From Flavobacteriaceae bacterium (GTDB lineage Bacteria > Bacteroidota > Bacteroidia > Flavobacteriales > Flavobacteriaceae): DNA of 55,511 bases. A model generated the notes under the pieces. The model saw only the letters and a list, made by a program, of their open reading frames with translations. It was not told the DNA's origin and did no database searches. The DNA lies in NCBI GenBank assembly GCA_023558315.1, contig JAMJVX010000007.1:1-55511 (forward strand), read 5' to 3'. Of this stretch, positions 1-7,932 are shown piece by piece. Made by a program: the position numbers and the translations under genes. Position 1 is the first letter of the stretch, and every line of letters starts with the position of its first letter.

Positions 1-1284
1 AACTTATTTCAAGGAAATGCCTTGAATTTTAATTGGTCAGATACACTTCAAAATCATGAAGGATTTGATATAATAGTAGGGAATCCGCCTTATGTATGCT
101 CTCGTAATATTGACAATGAATCCAAGCAATATATTTTTGATTGGAAAGTAAGTGGCTCTGGACATCCCGATTTATACATTCCATTCTTTCAAATAGGAAT
201 AGAGAATTTAAAGCCAGCAGGAGTTTTGGGATACATTACCATGAATACTTTTTTTAAAAGTGTTAATGGTAGAGCATTGCGACAATACTTTGAAGAAGAA
301 GCATTATCACTAAAAATACTTGACTTTGGAAGTAATCAGGTTTTTCAAAGTAAATCCACTTACACCTGCATCTGCATCATTAAGAAAGAAGAATCAAAAT
401 CCGTTCAATATGCTAAAGGAAATAAAGGTTCTTTGACCAACGAAGTAGCGTTTAAATCCATTCCTTACATGAAATTAAGTCATAAAAATGGATGGAATTT
501 GCAACGAATAGATTTGTTAAATCAAATCGAAAATACAGGAACCCCACTTGGAGAATTATTTAGGACCAGAAATGGCATAGCAACACTTAAAAACTACATT
601 TACATCTTTGACCCAGTTAAAGAAGATGACGACTATTATTATCTTCAAAATGGTAGTGTTTATCCAATTGAAAAAGGGATTTGTAAGGAAATTATCAATC
701 CAAACAAGCTGACTAAAGTTGAAAACATTGATATGCTGAGAAAAAAAGCAATTTTTCCATATCAATATGATAAACAGAATAATCCAGCTCTGATAGACAA
801 AAAAGAACTTAAATCCAAGTACCCGAAAGCGTTTAAATACTTAGAAGCAAAGAAGAAGATTCTTGCCACAAGGGATAAAGGAAAGGGTAATTATGAAAAT
901 TGGTATGCCTACGGTCGTAATCAGTCTTTAGAAAAATACAACGTAAAATTATTTTTCCCTCATATTACACCACATCTTCCTAACTACTCAATTAGTACAG
1001 ATGAAAACTTGTTGTTTTATAATGGTATTGCCGTTGTATCAGATGATAAAAGGAAAATGGTTTTTCTGAAAAAACTAATGAGTTCCAAACTTTTTTGGTT
1101 TTACATCACTAATTCAAGTAAACCCTACGGTTCAGGATATTTTTCATTAAGTCGTAATTACATTAAGAACTTCGGTATTTTTGATTTTACAGAAGAAGAG
1201 ATGGAAGCAATTATTAATGACGATGATATTGAAGCATTAAATGACTTCATAGAATCAAAATATAATATATCTATACCTATCTGA
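1..1284 (+). CDS. N6-adenine DNA methyltransferase / type IIG R-M protein, 3' part (5' end outside window)
   Basis: The frame is open from base 1, so the gene is cut by the window edge; the TTG at 22 is an internal Leu codon, not a start. The motif NPPY (bases 82-93), preceded by DIIVG, is the catalytic motif IV of N6-adenine methyltransferases, which transfer a methyl group from S-adenosylmethionine to adenine in DNA. The following 390 or so residues (GHPDLYIPFF, then a conserved central helix region, then a C-terminal part with INPNKL and PYGSGYFSLS) resemble the TaqI/Eco57I-like target-recognition region. This layout fits a type IIG enzyme, a standalone Eco57I-class methyltransferase or a PglX-like protein. 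The N-terminal part that would show a nuclease domain is missing. Family call is firm; the exact system is not known. Confidence 0.85.
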   Translation, partial: NLFQGNALNFNWSDTLQNHEGFDIIVGNPPYVCSRNIDNESKQYIFDWKVSGSGHPDLYIPFFQIGIENLKPAGVLGYITMNTFFKSVNGRALRQYFEEEALSLKILDFGSNQVFQSKSTYTCICIIKKEESKSVQYAKGNKGSLTNEVAFKSIPYMKLSHKNGWNLQRIDLLNQIENTGTPLGELFRTRNGIATLKNYIYIFDPVKEDDDYYYLQNGSVYPIEKGICKEIINPNKLTKVENIDMLRKKAIFPYQYDKQNNPALIDKKELKSKYPKAFKYLEAKKKILATRDKGKGNYENWYAYGRNQSLEKYNVKLFFPHITPHLPNYSISTDENLLFYNGIAVVSDDKRKMVFLKKLMSSKLFWFYITNSSKPYGSGYFSLSRNYIKNFGIFDFTEEEMEAIINDDDIEALNDFIESKYNISIPI

Positions 1285-1369
1285 AACATTAATAATCCTA
1301 TTATATAGAGAAATCATCATTTTAGGTGAACCATAATAATTGAAATTTTTTTTGTTTTAATAAGTTTAC

Positions 1370-1588
1370 TTACTCCACAGGCAATTTAAAAATATCTTCC
1401 ACCTTGCACTTTAGCGTATTGGCAATTTTTAAGGCTAATACTGTTGATGGGATATACACTCCATTTTCAATAGCGTTGATGCTTTTTCTTGATACTTCTG
1501 CGGAGACAGATAATTCTTGTTGCGTAAATCCTGCCTTTTTTCTAAATGCTTCTAAATTATTTAGGAGTTTTTTGTGGTTTTTCCCCAA
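1370..1588 (-). CDS. small XRE/Cro-type helix-turn-helix regulator
   Basis: A 72-residue protein that is almost entirely one Cro/CI-type helix-turn-helix domain. The stretch FRKKAGFTQQELS followed by VSRKSINAIENG is the standard two-helix DNA-binding signature of the XRE family, at about residues 15-43. It starts only 2 bases after the stop of the membrane protein gene 1591-1986, so the two are surely co-transcribed. It probably represses its own operon by binding the paired dyads at 2003-2054 that cover the promoter (inference). Small regulators of this kind paired with a small membrane protein are common in Bacteroidota, and the biological signal they sense is usually unknown. Confidence 0.85.
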   Translation of the reverse strand: MGKNHKKLLNNLEAFRKKAGFTQQELSVSAEVSRKSINAIENGVYIPSTVLALKIANTLKCKVEDIFKLPVE

Positions 1589-1590
1589 AT

Positions 1591-1986
1591 CTATTTCTTT
1601 TCAAATTTCTCAACCGCGTCAGTAAGTTCTTTTCCAGTGTTAGGATATAAATATCCAGCGATTAATGTTCCAATGCCAATCACACCCACTAATAATCCGA
1701 CCGCTTCTAAGATTTGTCCTATCCATACAAATCCAAAAAGATAGAGTCCTATCCCTACAAATAAGGTAATCACACCATTTCTTCTATAGTCAATGGGTTC
1801 TTTCTTGCGCTCGTCAAAAATCGCCAATAATTCATTTACTTTAGCGGAGTCATCCAAGTGTTTAGCTATTTCTATAGCCGTTTTTCGTTTGTTTTTTTTG
1901 TCTTTATAAGTAGATATTATTGCTACGATAGGTATAATAATTCCAGTTAAAATTCCAAGTATTGGTATAATAATATATTGATCCAT
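1591..1986 (-). CDS. small membrane protein (DUF6249-like) of XRE operon
   Basis: A 131-residue protein. Residues 4-27 form an N-terminal membrane segment (IIIPILGILTGIIIPIVAII), followed by a basic cytoplasmic stretch (KDKKNKRK) and a charged helix. Two more hydrophobic segments lie at about 72-90 and 92-113, and the tail is charged. The layout resembles the DUF6249 family of Bacteroidota membrane proteins; the assignment is from memory of family shape, not a search. It is the first gene of a two-gene operon with the XRE regulator and starts about 20 bases after the predicted transcription start. No enzymatic motif is visible. A role as a membrane partner or sensor for the regulator is only an inference from the pairing. 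Confidence 0.7.
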   Translation of the reverse strand: MDQYIIIPILGILTGIIIPIVAIISTYKDKKNKRKTAIEIAKHLDDSAKVNELLAIFDERKKEPIDYRRNGVITLFVGIGLYLFGFVWIGQILEAVGLLVGVIGIGTLIAGYLYPNTGKELTDAVEKFEKK

Positions 1987-2002
1987 AGTTTATAATTTTT
2001 TA

Positions 2003-2054
2003 AATGTAACGCAAAGGTAACATTATTTATAAAACGAAACGTAAAGGTTACATT
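2003..2054 (-). promoter_or_regulatory. two dyads over the XRE operon promoter (likely autorepressor operator)
   Basis: Two imperfect palindromes, each with 8-base arms and a 6-base spacer. The first is AATGTAAC (2003-2010) / GTAACATT (2017-2024); the second is AACGAAAC (2033-2040) / GTTACATT (2047-2054). Their centres are 30 bases apart, three helical turns. The minus-strand -7 element TACCTTTG (complement of 2012-2019) lies inside the first palindrome, so a protein bound there would block transcription of the 1986-1370 operon. Autorepression by the XRE protein is inferred. Confidence 0.6.
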
Positions 2055-2090
2055 TATTTTTTAACAATATAAGTGGAAATAATATTTTGT

Positions 2091-2098
2091 TATATTTG
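2091..2098 (+). promoter_or_regulatory. -7 promoter element for the M14 peptidase operon
   Basis: TATATTTG matches the Bacteroidota -7 consensus TAnnTTTG and is followed by C. It lies 54 bases before the ATG at 2153. No clear -33 TTG is seen at the usual distance. Confidence 0.55.
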
Positions 2099-2152
2099 CA
2101 ACAATTATTCAACTATTACACTAAAGTATAGAATTGATAAAAAATAAAACCC

Positions 2153-3340
2153 ATGAAAAAAATAATATTAATAGGTGTCATACTCCTTACAAGTTGTAAA
2201 ACCTTATTTACAAATAAAACACCTTTAAAACCACAAATAAAGAAAGTATTTAATGAAGGGATAGTATTTGCAGACAATGAATTTGACGGAGCGCGATTAA
2301 ACGGATTAAAGAAAGTTAACGACTCTACCTATCAAGTCTATATTAAACCAGAAAATACGCCTATCAACAAAAGTCCTTGGTATTCTTTTAGAATTTGGTC
2401 AAAGGAGCCTACCAAAATTTTATTGGAATTTGTGTATCCAAAAGAGTATAAACATAGGTATATTCCAAAATCAAGCTTTGATGGAATGGAATGGATGCCC
2501 TTTGAAAAGAAGGATTATGACATTGATACACTTAACAAAAAATTAAAATTAGATTTAATGTTAGGTCCAAAAAAAAGATGGATATCTGCTCAGGAAATAT
2601 ATAATTCTAAATTCATTTGGAATTGGATAGATTCTCTTTCCCAAAAAGATTTCATTAATCAAGAAGTAGTAGGAAAGAGTGTATATGGTAAACCTATCAA
2701 ATTATTAAGAATAAAAAAACAGACAGCAAAAAATGCGGTTGTCTTTATAGGGAGACAACACCCTCCAGAAATACCAGGAGGAACAATTGCTTTAATGTCT
2801 TTTGTGCAAACAATATTAGCTGATACAGAAGTTGCAAAAAAATTTAGAGAAAAATTCGAAGTTCTTGTATTTCCTTTGCTTAATCCAGATGGTGTAGATA
2901 ATGGAAATTGGCGACATAATGCAAATGGAAAAGATTTGAATAGAGATTGGATTTCATTTGCTCAGCCTGAATCAAAATCTGTGCGTGATTGGCTTATAAA
3001 TTCAAGAGAAAAAGGGGTAACGAGTGAATACCGTTTTGGAATCGATTTCCATACATCACGAAGTACCTATTTATTAGTTTTAGATTCTATTCCTAAAAAG
3101 GTAAAACCAAATGTAACAAATCAATGGATAAAAAACATTAAACTTCTAAGGAATGAAAAATTGGATATTCGACCCCGTTCGCAGTCTTTACCTTATTGTT
3201 ATAATTGGATGATCAATCAATTTGGAATGGAGGCAGTTACTTATGAAGATGGAGACGAAGTGGATAGAAATGTAGTAAGAAAAAGGGCAGAGGATTACGC
3301 CACTGAGTTAATGAAAGTTTTAAATGATAAATTTGAGTAA
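2153..3340 (+). CDS. M14-family zinc carboxypeptidase lipoprotein
   Basis: A 395-residue predicted lipoprotein: the signal MKKIILIGVILLTSC puts the lipidated Cys at residue 15. The M14 (carboxypeptidase A-like) domain fills about residues 140-390. GRQHPPE supplies the first two zinc ligands (His and Glu), NRDW is the conserved substrate-carboxylate binding element, DFHTS supplies the third zinc ligand His, and TYEDGDE near the C-terminus supplies the catalytic Glu. All key residues are present, so it should be an active metallopeptidase that trims C-terminal residues from peptides, anchored in the envelope. It is 27 bases upstream of a permease gene and an ABC ATPase gene in the same direction, so they probably form one operon. 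Confidence 0.88.
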   Translation: MKKIILIGVILLTSCKTLFTNKTPLKPQIKKVFNEGIVFADNEFDGARLNGLKKVNDSTYQVYIKPENTPINKSPWYSFRIWSKEPTKILLEFVYPKEYKHRYIPKSSFDGMEWMPFEKKDYDIDTLNKKLKLDLMLGPKKRWISAQEIYNSKFIWNWIDSLSQKDFINQEVVGKSVYGKPIKLLRIKKQTAKNAVVFIGRQHPPEIPGGTIALMSFVQTILADTEVAKKFREKFEVLVFPLLNPDGVDNGNWRHNANGKDLNRDWISFAQPESKSVRDWLINSREKGVTSEYRFGIDFHTSRSTYLLVLDSIPKKVKPNVTNQWIKNIKLLRNEKLDIRPRSQSLPYCYNWMINQFGMEAVTYEDGDEVDRNVVRKRAEDYATELMKVLNDKFE

Positions 3341-3367
3341 TTACATTAAAAAGTACTTATAAAACCC

Positions 3368-4840
3368 ATGAAAAATAGCACTTTTTTATCTCATCAATGG
3401 AAAGCGGCTTCCAGGTCTGCGGTAGTGAATAAAAATAGAGCGGTTAACATACTCATGGGATTTTTGTTTGCCTTCGTTTTTCTTTATTTGATAGGGACTG
3501 GTTTTTTTATTGGCTATCATTTTTCAGAAGAAGTGCAAAATCCTATTCCTATATTAATGCAATACGGATTGTATTTCTTTTTAGGGATTCTTGTACTACG
3601 ATATATGTTCCAAAAATTACCCACTTTCATGGCAACTCCTTACCTAAGTTTGCCAATCAAAAAAAGATTTTTGGTGAATTTTATTCTAACAAAACCCTTA
3701 TTTAATCCCCTAAATATTCTTCCATTAAGTTTTGTTATTGCTGTTTCTTTAGGATTAAGAGTACATGTTGATTCGTATACTTTTTGGTTACTATTTACCA
3801 TGGTAATAATTATTGATACATTTCTTAACTATTTGTCTATTTATATCAAGAGAATAGAAATTAAACATGAATTTGTCTTTTATATTTTTCTAGCTATAAT
3901 TGCAGGAATTATGTCATTAGATAGATTTGATATTATAGACCTAAAGAGCCTTTCTTCAAACATATTTATGGGAATAATTTATCATCCAATATGGCTAACA
4001 GTACCATTAGTACTTGGGTTTATAGTATTTGAACTTAATTTTTATTTATTATACAAAAACTTTTCGTTGGAAGATTTTTGGAAGAGCAAAAGCAAAAATC
4101 AAAAAAGTAGCTTAGAAAATTTTAATACGTTAAATCGTTTTGGAAAAATAGGGTCATTAGCATTGCTAGAACTTAAAATGTATATAAGGAATAAACGACC
4201 TAGAAACTTTTTGTTTTTCACTCCTTTCTTTTTATTTTACGGAATATTTATGTATTCTACTACTCCTATTTCATCAAATAGTTTCGATATTTTTATTGGT
4301 CTTTTTATTACAGGGGGTTTTATGTTGAATTTGGGACTTTATTTTTTTTCATGGGAATCTAGTCATTTTGATTTAATATTGACCCTAAATAATTCCTTTA
4401 AGGATTATATAAAAGCCAAATATTACCTTATGATAATTGCGAGTAGTATATTATTTATTTTATCTACATTTTACGTGTATTTTGGTGTAAATATTTTAAT
4501 CATAAACAGCCTATGTTTTTTGTTTAATATCGGCGTGAATAGTCTACTAATTCTTTATTTTGGGACAAATAACAAGGAGTATATGGACTTGTCCAAGGGT
4601 TCAGCATTTAATTATCAAGGAGTAAGTATAAGACATTTTTTTATTATGATTCCATTATTGGTGTTACCCATCATTATTTACCTTCCGTTTCGTTTGTTGG
4701 GATATGCAAATATTGGATTAGCCACTATAGGAATACTAGGTATTTTAGGGATACTTTTCCGAGAGAAAATGTTGCACTTAATTACACAGCGTTTTTTGAA
4801 TAAAAGATATAGAATGGCGGCAGGGTTTAGAAAAAAATAA
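3368..4840 (+). CDS. DUF5687-type ABC transporter permease
   Basis: A 490-residue integral membrane protein with about eleven hydrophobic segments and a short basic N-terminus. The start (LSHQWKAASRS) and overall shape match the DUF5687 family of Bacteroidota, which is found beside ABC ATPases and is taken to be the membrane half of an exporter-like complex. The gene ends 15 bases before the ATPase gene 4856-5551, which supports that pairing. The last residues (NKRYRMAAGFRKK) are strongly basic and likely cytoplasmic. The substrate is unknown. The upstream peptidase could process an exported or imported peptide, but nothing in the sequence proves it. Confidence 0.8.
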   Translation: MKNSTFLSHQWKAASRSAVVNKNRAVNILMGFLFAFVFLYLIGTGFFIGYHFSEEVQNPIPILMQYGLYFFLGILVLRYMFQKLPTFMATPYLSLPIKKRFLVNFILTKPLFNPLNILPLSFVIAVSLGLRVHVDSYTFWLLFTMVIIIDTFLNYLSIYIKRIEIKHEFVFYIFLAIIAGIMSLDRFDIIDLKSLSSNIFMGIIYHPIWLTVPLVLGFIVFELNFYLLYKNFSLEDFWKSKSKNQKSSLENFNTLNRFGKIGSLALLELKMYIRNKRPRNFLFFTPFFLFYGIFMYSTTPISSNSFDIFIGLFITGGFMLNLGLYFFSWESSHFDLILTLNNSFKDYIKAKYYLMIIASSILFILSTFYVYFGVNILIINSLCFLFNIGVNSLLILYFGTNNKEYMDLSKGSAFNYQGVSIRHFFIMIPLLVLPIIIYLPFRLLGYANIGLATIGILGILGILFREKMLHLITQRFLNKRYRMAAGFRKK

Positions 4841-4855
4841 ATTAAAAATAGGAGT

Positions 4856-5551
4856 ATGATAAGTATAGAAAATTTAAGCAAAGTATATAATTCAGTCAAG
4901 ATTTTAGATATAAAGCAATTAGACATCCCACAAGGACAATCTTTTGGGTTAGTGGGGAATAATGGAGCAGGAAAAACGACGCTGTTTCGTCTTATTTTAG
5001 ATTTGATTAAAGCTACAAGCGGTCATGTGTTTAGCAAAGGTGTCGCGGTGAATAAAGACAGTCAATGGAAAAACTATACAGGCTCTTTTTTAGATGAGGG
5101 TTTTTTGATTGATTTTTTACGACCTGAAGAGTATTTTGAATTTATAGCGGATATAAATGGGGTAACAAAAGAGGAATTAAAAACGTATTACAATGAATTT
5201 GCAGAATTTTTTGGTGATGAAATTTTAAATAAAAAGAAATACATTCGCGATTTTTCTAAAGGAAACCAAAAGAAAATAGGCATATTTAGTGCGATTATTA
5301 GTCAGCCAGAAATACTAATTTTGGATGAACCTTTTGCTAATTTAGACCCCTCTTCACAGATACGACTTAAAACAATCCTAAAAGAACTGCATAAAAACAA
5401 AAAGACAAGTGTAATACTCTCTAGTCACGATTTGAATCACATTGCAGATGTCAGCGAACGAATAGTGGTGTTAGATAAGGGAATTATAGTAAAAGACTTG
5501 TTGGTTTCAAGCAATACACTTACGGAGTTAGAAGAGTATTTTAAAAATTAA
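4856..5551 (+). CDS. ABC transporter ATP-binding protein
   Basis: A 231-residue nucleotide-binding subunit. Walker A is GNNGAGKTT (about residues 35-43), the signature region is FSKGNQKKIGIF (a KGN variant of LSGGQ), Walker B is ILILDEPFANLDP, and the switch His lies in SSHDLNHI. This single-domain form, with an 'SKG' signature, is typical of ATPases that energise two-subunit exporter-type permeases. Its partner is the DUF5687 protein just upstream. The 3' end is only 4 bases from the 3' end of the convergent S41 protease gene. Confidence 0.92.
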   Translation: MISIENLSKVYNSVKILDIKQLDIPQGQSFGLVGNNGAGKTTLFRLILDLIKATSGHVFSKGVAVNKDSQWKNYTGSFLDEGFLIDFLRPEEYFEFIADINGVTKEELKTYYNEFAEFFGDEILNKKKYIRDFSKGNQKKIGIFSAIISQPEILILDEPFANLDPSSQIRLKTILKELHKNKKTSVILSSHDLNHIADVSERIVVLDKGIIVKDLLVSSNTLTELEEYFKN

Positions 5552-5555
5552 ATTT

Positions 5556-6569
5556 TTACTCCTCTAACAATTCTATTGCCTTATCAATAATTTCATCTTT
5601 GGTTCTTTTGTCCCAATTAAAAAGAACTTTATGGTCTGGCGGAACCCCATTTTCATACTCTGGACTTTTATTTAGATTCAGTGTTTGACTGACGGAAAAG
5701 CGATACGTCCAACCGTTCGGAAGTTGCCCACCATTAGGTAATCCCAATCCACCGCCTGTAAAGTCACCAACTAAAAATACACTATCCAATGCTTTGGTTG
5801 CGAGGGCAGTAAAAGACCCTGCGCTGTATGTGCCTCTGTCTACAAGTACGGCTACTTTTTTGAGAAATTTAGGTCCATCATCAGGGTAAACATAGACAGG
5901 ACTTGCGTCAGAAAAATCATTATGGGCTTCTCCTGTTTTAATTCTGCTGTAATAGACAAGGGTAGAATCTTTGACAAATCTACTGAGTAGGGAATATACA
6001 TCATCAACATACCCACCCCCATTTTCTCTAATGTCTAAAATTAACCCTTCTGCATCTTTATACTTATTTAAGACAAAGTCAAGTTGTGAATTTGTTACTC
6101 CAGAAAAACTGCCAAAACGAACGTAGGCAATATTTTTATTTGCGACTTGAAAAGATAAAAAACTGTGTCTAAATGGACCTGTGATATAGTAATTTTGAGG
6201 AATATAATTTTCAGTTACGATTCTCCAGTCAAAATTGTCTTGCCCTAAATACCTAACGCCAAATCGCGAAATATTAAAATCGGAGATAAGATTGGTATGG
6301 TCATCTCTTAGCGCACTTAGCATATTTCCTAATTGGGTAAAAAGCGCTTCGTCGCCCATATTTGAATTTATTTTGGCTTTATATACAGTTTTTACACTAT
6401 CCCAATCAATATTTTTTACGTCAAAATAAGAGTACTTCCTATTGCATTCATCCCATAAATAATTAAAGTTTTCTACGGGGTCTTTTGTCGCTACGGATTC
6501 ATCAAAAAAAAGACGCTCACAAGAAAAGAAACAAAACGTGGCTATAAATACTACTATAATTTTTTTCAT
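5556..6569 (-). CDS. S41-family (C-terminal processing type) serine protease lipoprotein
   Basis: A 337-residue predicted lipoprotein with a signal ending FCFFSC (Cys 17). The region from about residue 140 is an S41/tail-specific protease domain: YVRFGSFSG, GLILDIRENGGG, VAVLVDRGTYSAGSF (the Ser of YSAGS is the expected nucleophile) and VGDFTGGGLGLPNGG. No PDZ domain is evident between the N-terminal helical region and the catalytic domain, so it is closer to the short Bacteroidota S41 lipoproteins than to CtpA/Prc. Its start overlaps the end of the upstream barrel-like gene by 4 bases (translational coupling), so the two may act together in the envelope. The substrate is unknown. Confidence 0.82.
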   Translation of the reverse strand: MKKIIVVFIATFCFFSCERLFFDESVATKDPVENFNYLWDECNRKYSYFDVKNIDWDSVKTVYKAKINSNMGDEALFTQLGNMLSALRDDHTNLISDFNISRFGVRYLGQDNFDWRIVTENYIPQNYYITGPFRHSFLSFQVANKNIAYVRFGSFSGVTNSQLDFVLNKYKDAEGLILDIRENGGGYVDDVYSLLSRFVKDSTLVYYSRIKTGEAHNDFSDASPVYVYPDDGPKFLKKVAVLVDRGTYSAGSFTALATKALDSVFLVGDFTGGGLGLPNGGQLPNGWTYRFSVSQTLNLNKSPEYENGVPPDHKVLFNWDKRTKDEIIDKAIELLEE

Positions 6570-7468
6570 TGGTTAGGTATGTAATAGATTAAACTATAAA
6601 CGAAGGCATGATTAGCAACTTCTAACTTATCAAACTCACCTCCTGTTTTGTAGGCATCCCATCTATAGGAAAACCGCATGGCATTTTTGTTGCTATAATA
6701 CAAGGTGTACGATAAGTCACTCATCATTCTAAATCCAGAAAAAACTTTATACTCGTATCGTTCCCATGGGTTACTATTTTGATTGTTCAAAATAGAATTA
6801 TTGGGGTCTGTAAATATGTAATCACTCCTGTAGGAACTATTTACAATCCCTATATTCAACGTAAAGGATAGGTCTCTTTTTCTGGGAGGAAAATAAAATT
6901 CAAGAAGATTAAAAGGTAACGAAAAAGATTTCCCTTCTTTTCTATCTATATTAAGTGTTATTTTTCCTGTACCGAATAAATTATTTATAATATCATTACC
7001 AAAAGCATTATTGCCAAAAGCGGGATTTATTCTAAAGATTGTACTAACGGCGAATCTTCCTCCAGCAAAAAATTTAATTTTATCTGAAAGAGAATTACTG
7101 TTAACCCTTACTATATAAGAAGTGTCTAAATTTAGGAAAAAACCAAAAGAAGTATTCTCTAAATATTTATCTGAATAGGATGCTGTGACAAACGAAAAAT
7201 TGCTACTAAACTCACTATTTTCTCTTAATAAAACATAATTAGAATCAAAATACACGCCACCCCCTGTATAGAATAAAGGAGAGGTAGCAAAATCCCTATA
7301 AAAAGAGACTGTAGGTCCTAATGAAATTTCAATATTCTTCCCATATACTTCTCCAAAAAGAGAGTTTAAGGCTTCTTCAGTTTCAATGTTTTGCCCAAAT
7401 GTATGTATGGATAAAAAGGATAAAAATAGGATACTAAATAAGGAGACTTTATATTTAAAAATTGTCAT
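6566..7468 (-). CDS. predicted outer-membrane beta-barrel protein, function unknown
   Basis: A 300-residue secreted protein. The N-terminal signal peptide (hydrophobic FSILFLSFLSI, ending near TFGQ) suits the general secretory route. The rest alternates short polar and aromatic-rich strands, such as SFGFFLNLDTSY, FFAGGRFAVSTIF and FRMMSDLSYTLYYS, and ends with AFVYSLIYYIPNQ, consistent with a medium-sized barrel of about 10-12 strands. I do not recognise a named family. It is translationally coupled to the S41 protease downstream (4-base overlap), the only clue to function. Barrel topology is inferred from residue pattern. Confidence 0.6.
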   Translation of the reverse strand: MTIFKYKVSLFSILFLSFLSIHTFGQNIETEEALNSLFGEVYGKNIEISLGPTVSFYRDFATSPLFYTGGGVYFDSNYVLLRENSEFSSNFSFVTASYSDKYLENTSFGFFLNLDTSYIVRVNSNSLSDKIKFFAGGRFAVSTIFRINPAFGNNAFGNDIINNLFGTGKITLNIDRKEGKSFSLPFNLLEFYFPPRKRDLSFTLNIGIVNSSYRSDYIFTDPNNSILNNQNSNPWERYEYKVFSGFRMMSDLSYTLYYSNKNAMRFSYRWDAYKTGGEFDKLEVANHAFVYSLIYYIPNQ

Positions 7469-7515
7469 TTGTGTTGATAATTGTACAATAATAGAAAAAA
7501 TAATAAAACTAAATC

Positions 7516-7878
7516 CTAAAAGAAAGGATGAAAAGCATTTTTAATATGTTTTAGTTTCCATTTCCCTTTGATAAGAGTATAACTAATAATATCAAATCGT
7601 ATTTCTAAATCTATATTTTTTGTTTCTACATAATGATTAATCGCTTCAGTAAGTAATTTTATTTTCTTTTTGCTAACGAATGTTTCAGGTCTTCCAAAGT
7701 AGTCATAGCTTCTTGCTTTTACTTCAATGACGATTAGAAATGATTCTTTTATGCAAATAATATCTACTTCAGCTTTTCTATATCTGTAGTTTTGTTCTAC
7801 AATTGAATAACCTTCTTTTTTTAGATAATCTCTTGCAAGTTGTTCCGTTTCATCCCCAATTTTTTTAGAAGTATTCAT
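7516..7878 (-). CDS. YraN/UPF0102-family nuclease-fold protein
   Basis: A 120-residue protein matching the UPF0102/YraN family in length and motifs. GDETEQLARDYLKKEGY, then NYRYRKAEVDII and FLIVIEVKAR give the E...D...ExK core of the PD-(D/E)xK nuclease fold, and GRPETFVSKKKIKLL is the conserved basic helix. The family is found in most bacteria; its cellular role is poorly defined and is usually linked to DNA processing. It diverges from the HMG-CoA reductase gene, and the 54-base gap holds promoters for both. Confidence 0.88.
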   Translation of the reverse strand: MNTSKKIGDETEQLARDYLKKEGYSIVEQNYRYRKAEVDIICIKESFLIVIEVKARSYDYFGRPETFVSKKKIKLLTEAINHYVETKNIDLEIRFDIISYTLIKGKWKLKHIKNAFHPFF

Positions 7879-7902
7879 AAAATATGTATCAAAATATAAT
7901 CC

Positions 7903-7910
7903 TATCTTTG
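7903..7910 (+). promoter_or_regulatory. -7 promoter element for HMG-CoA reductase
   Basis: TATCTTTG fits TAnnTTTG and ends 22 bases before the ATG at 7933, giving an expected leader of under 20 bases. Confidence 0.5.
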
Positions 7911-7932
7911 TGCGCTTTACAATGATACGAAA

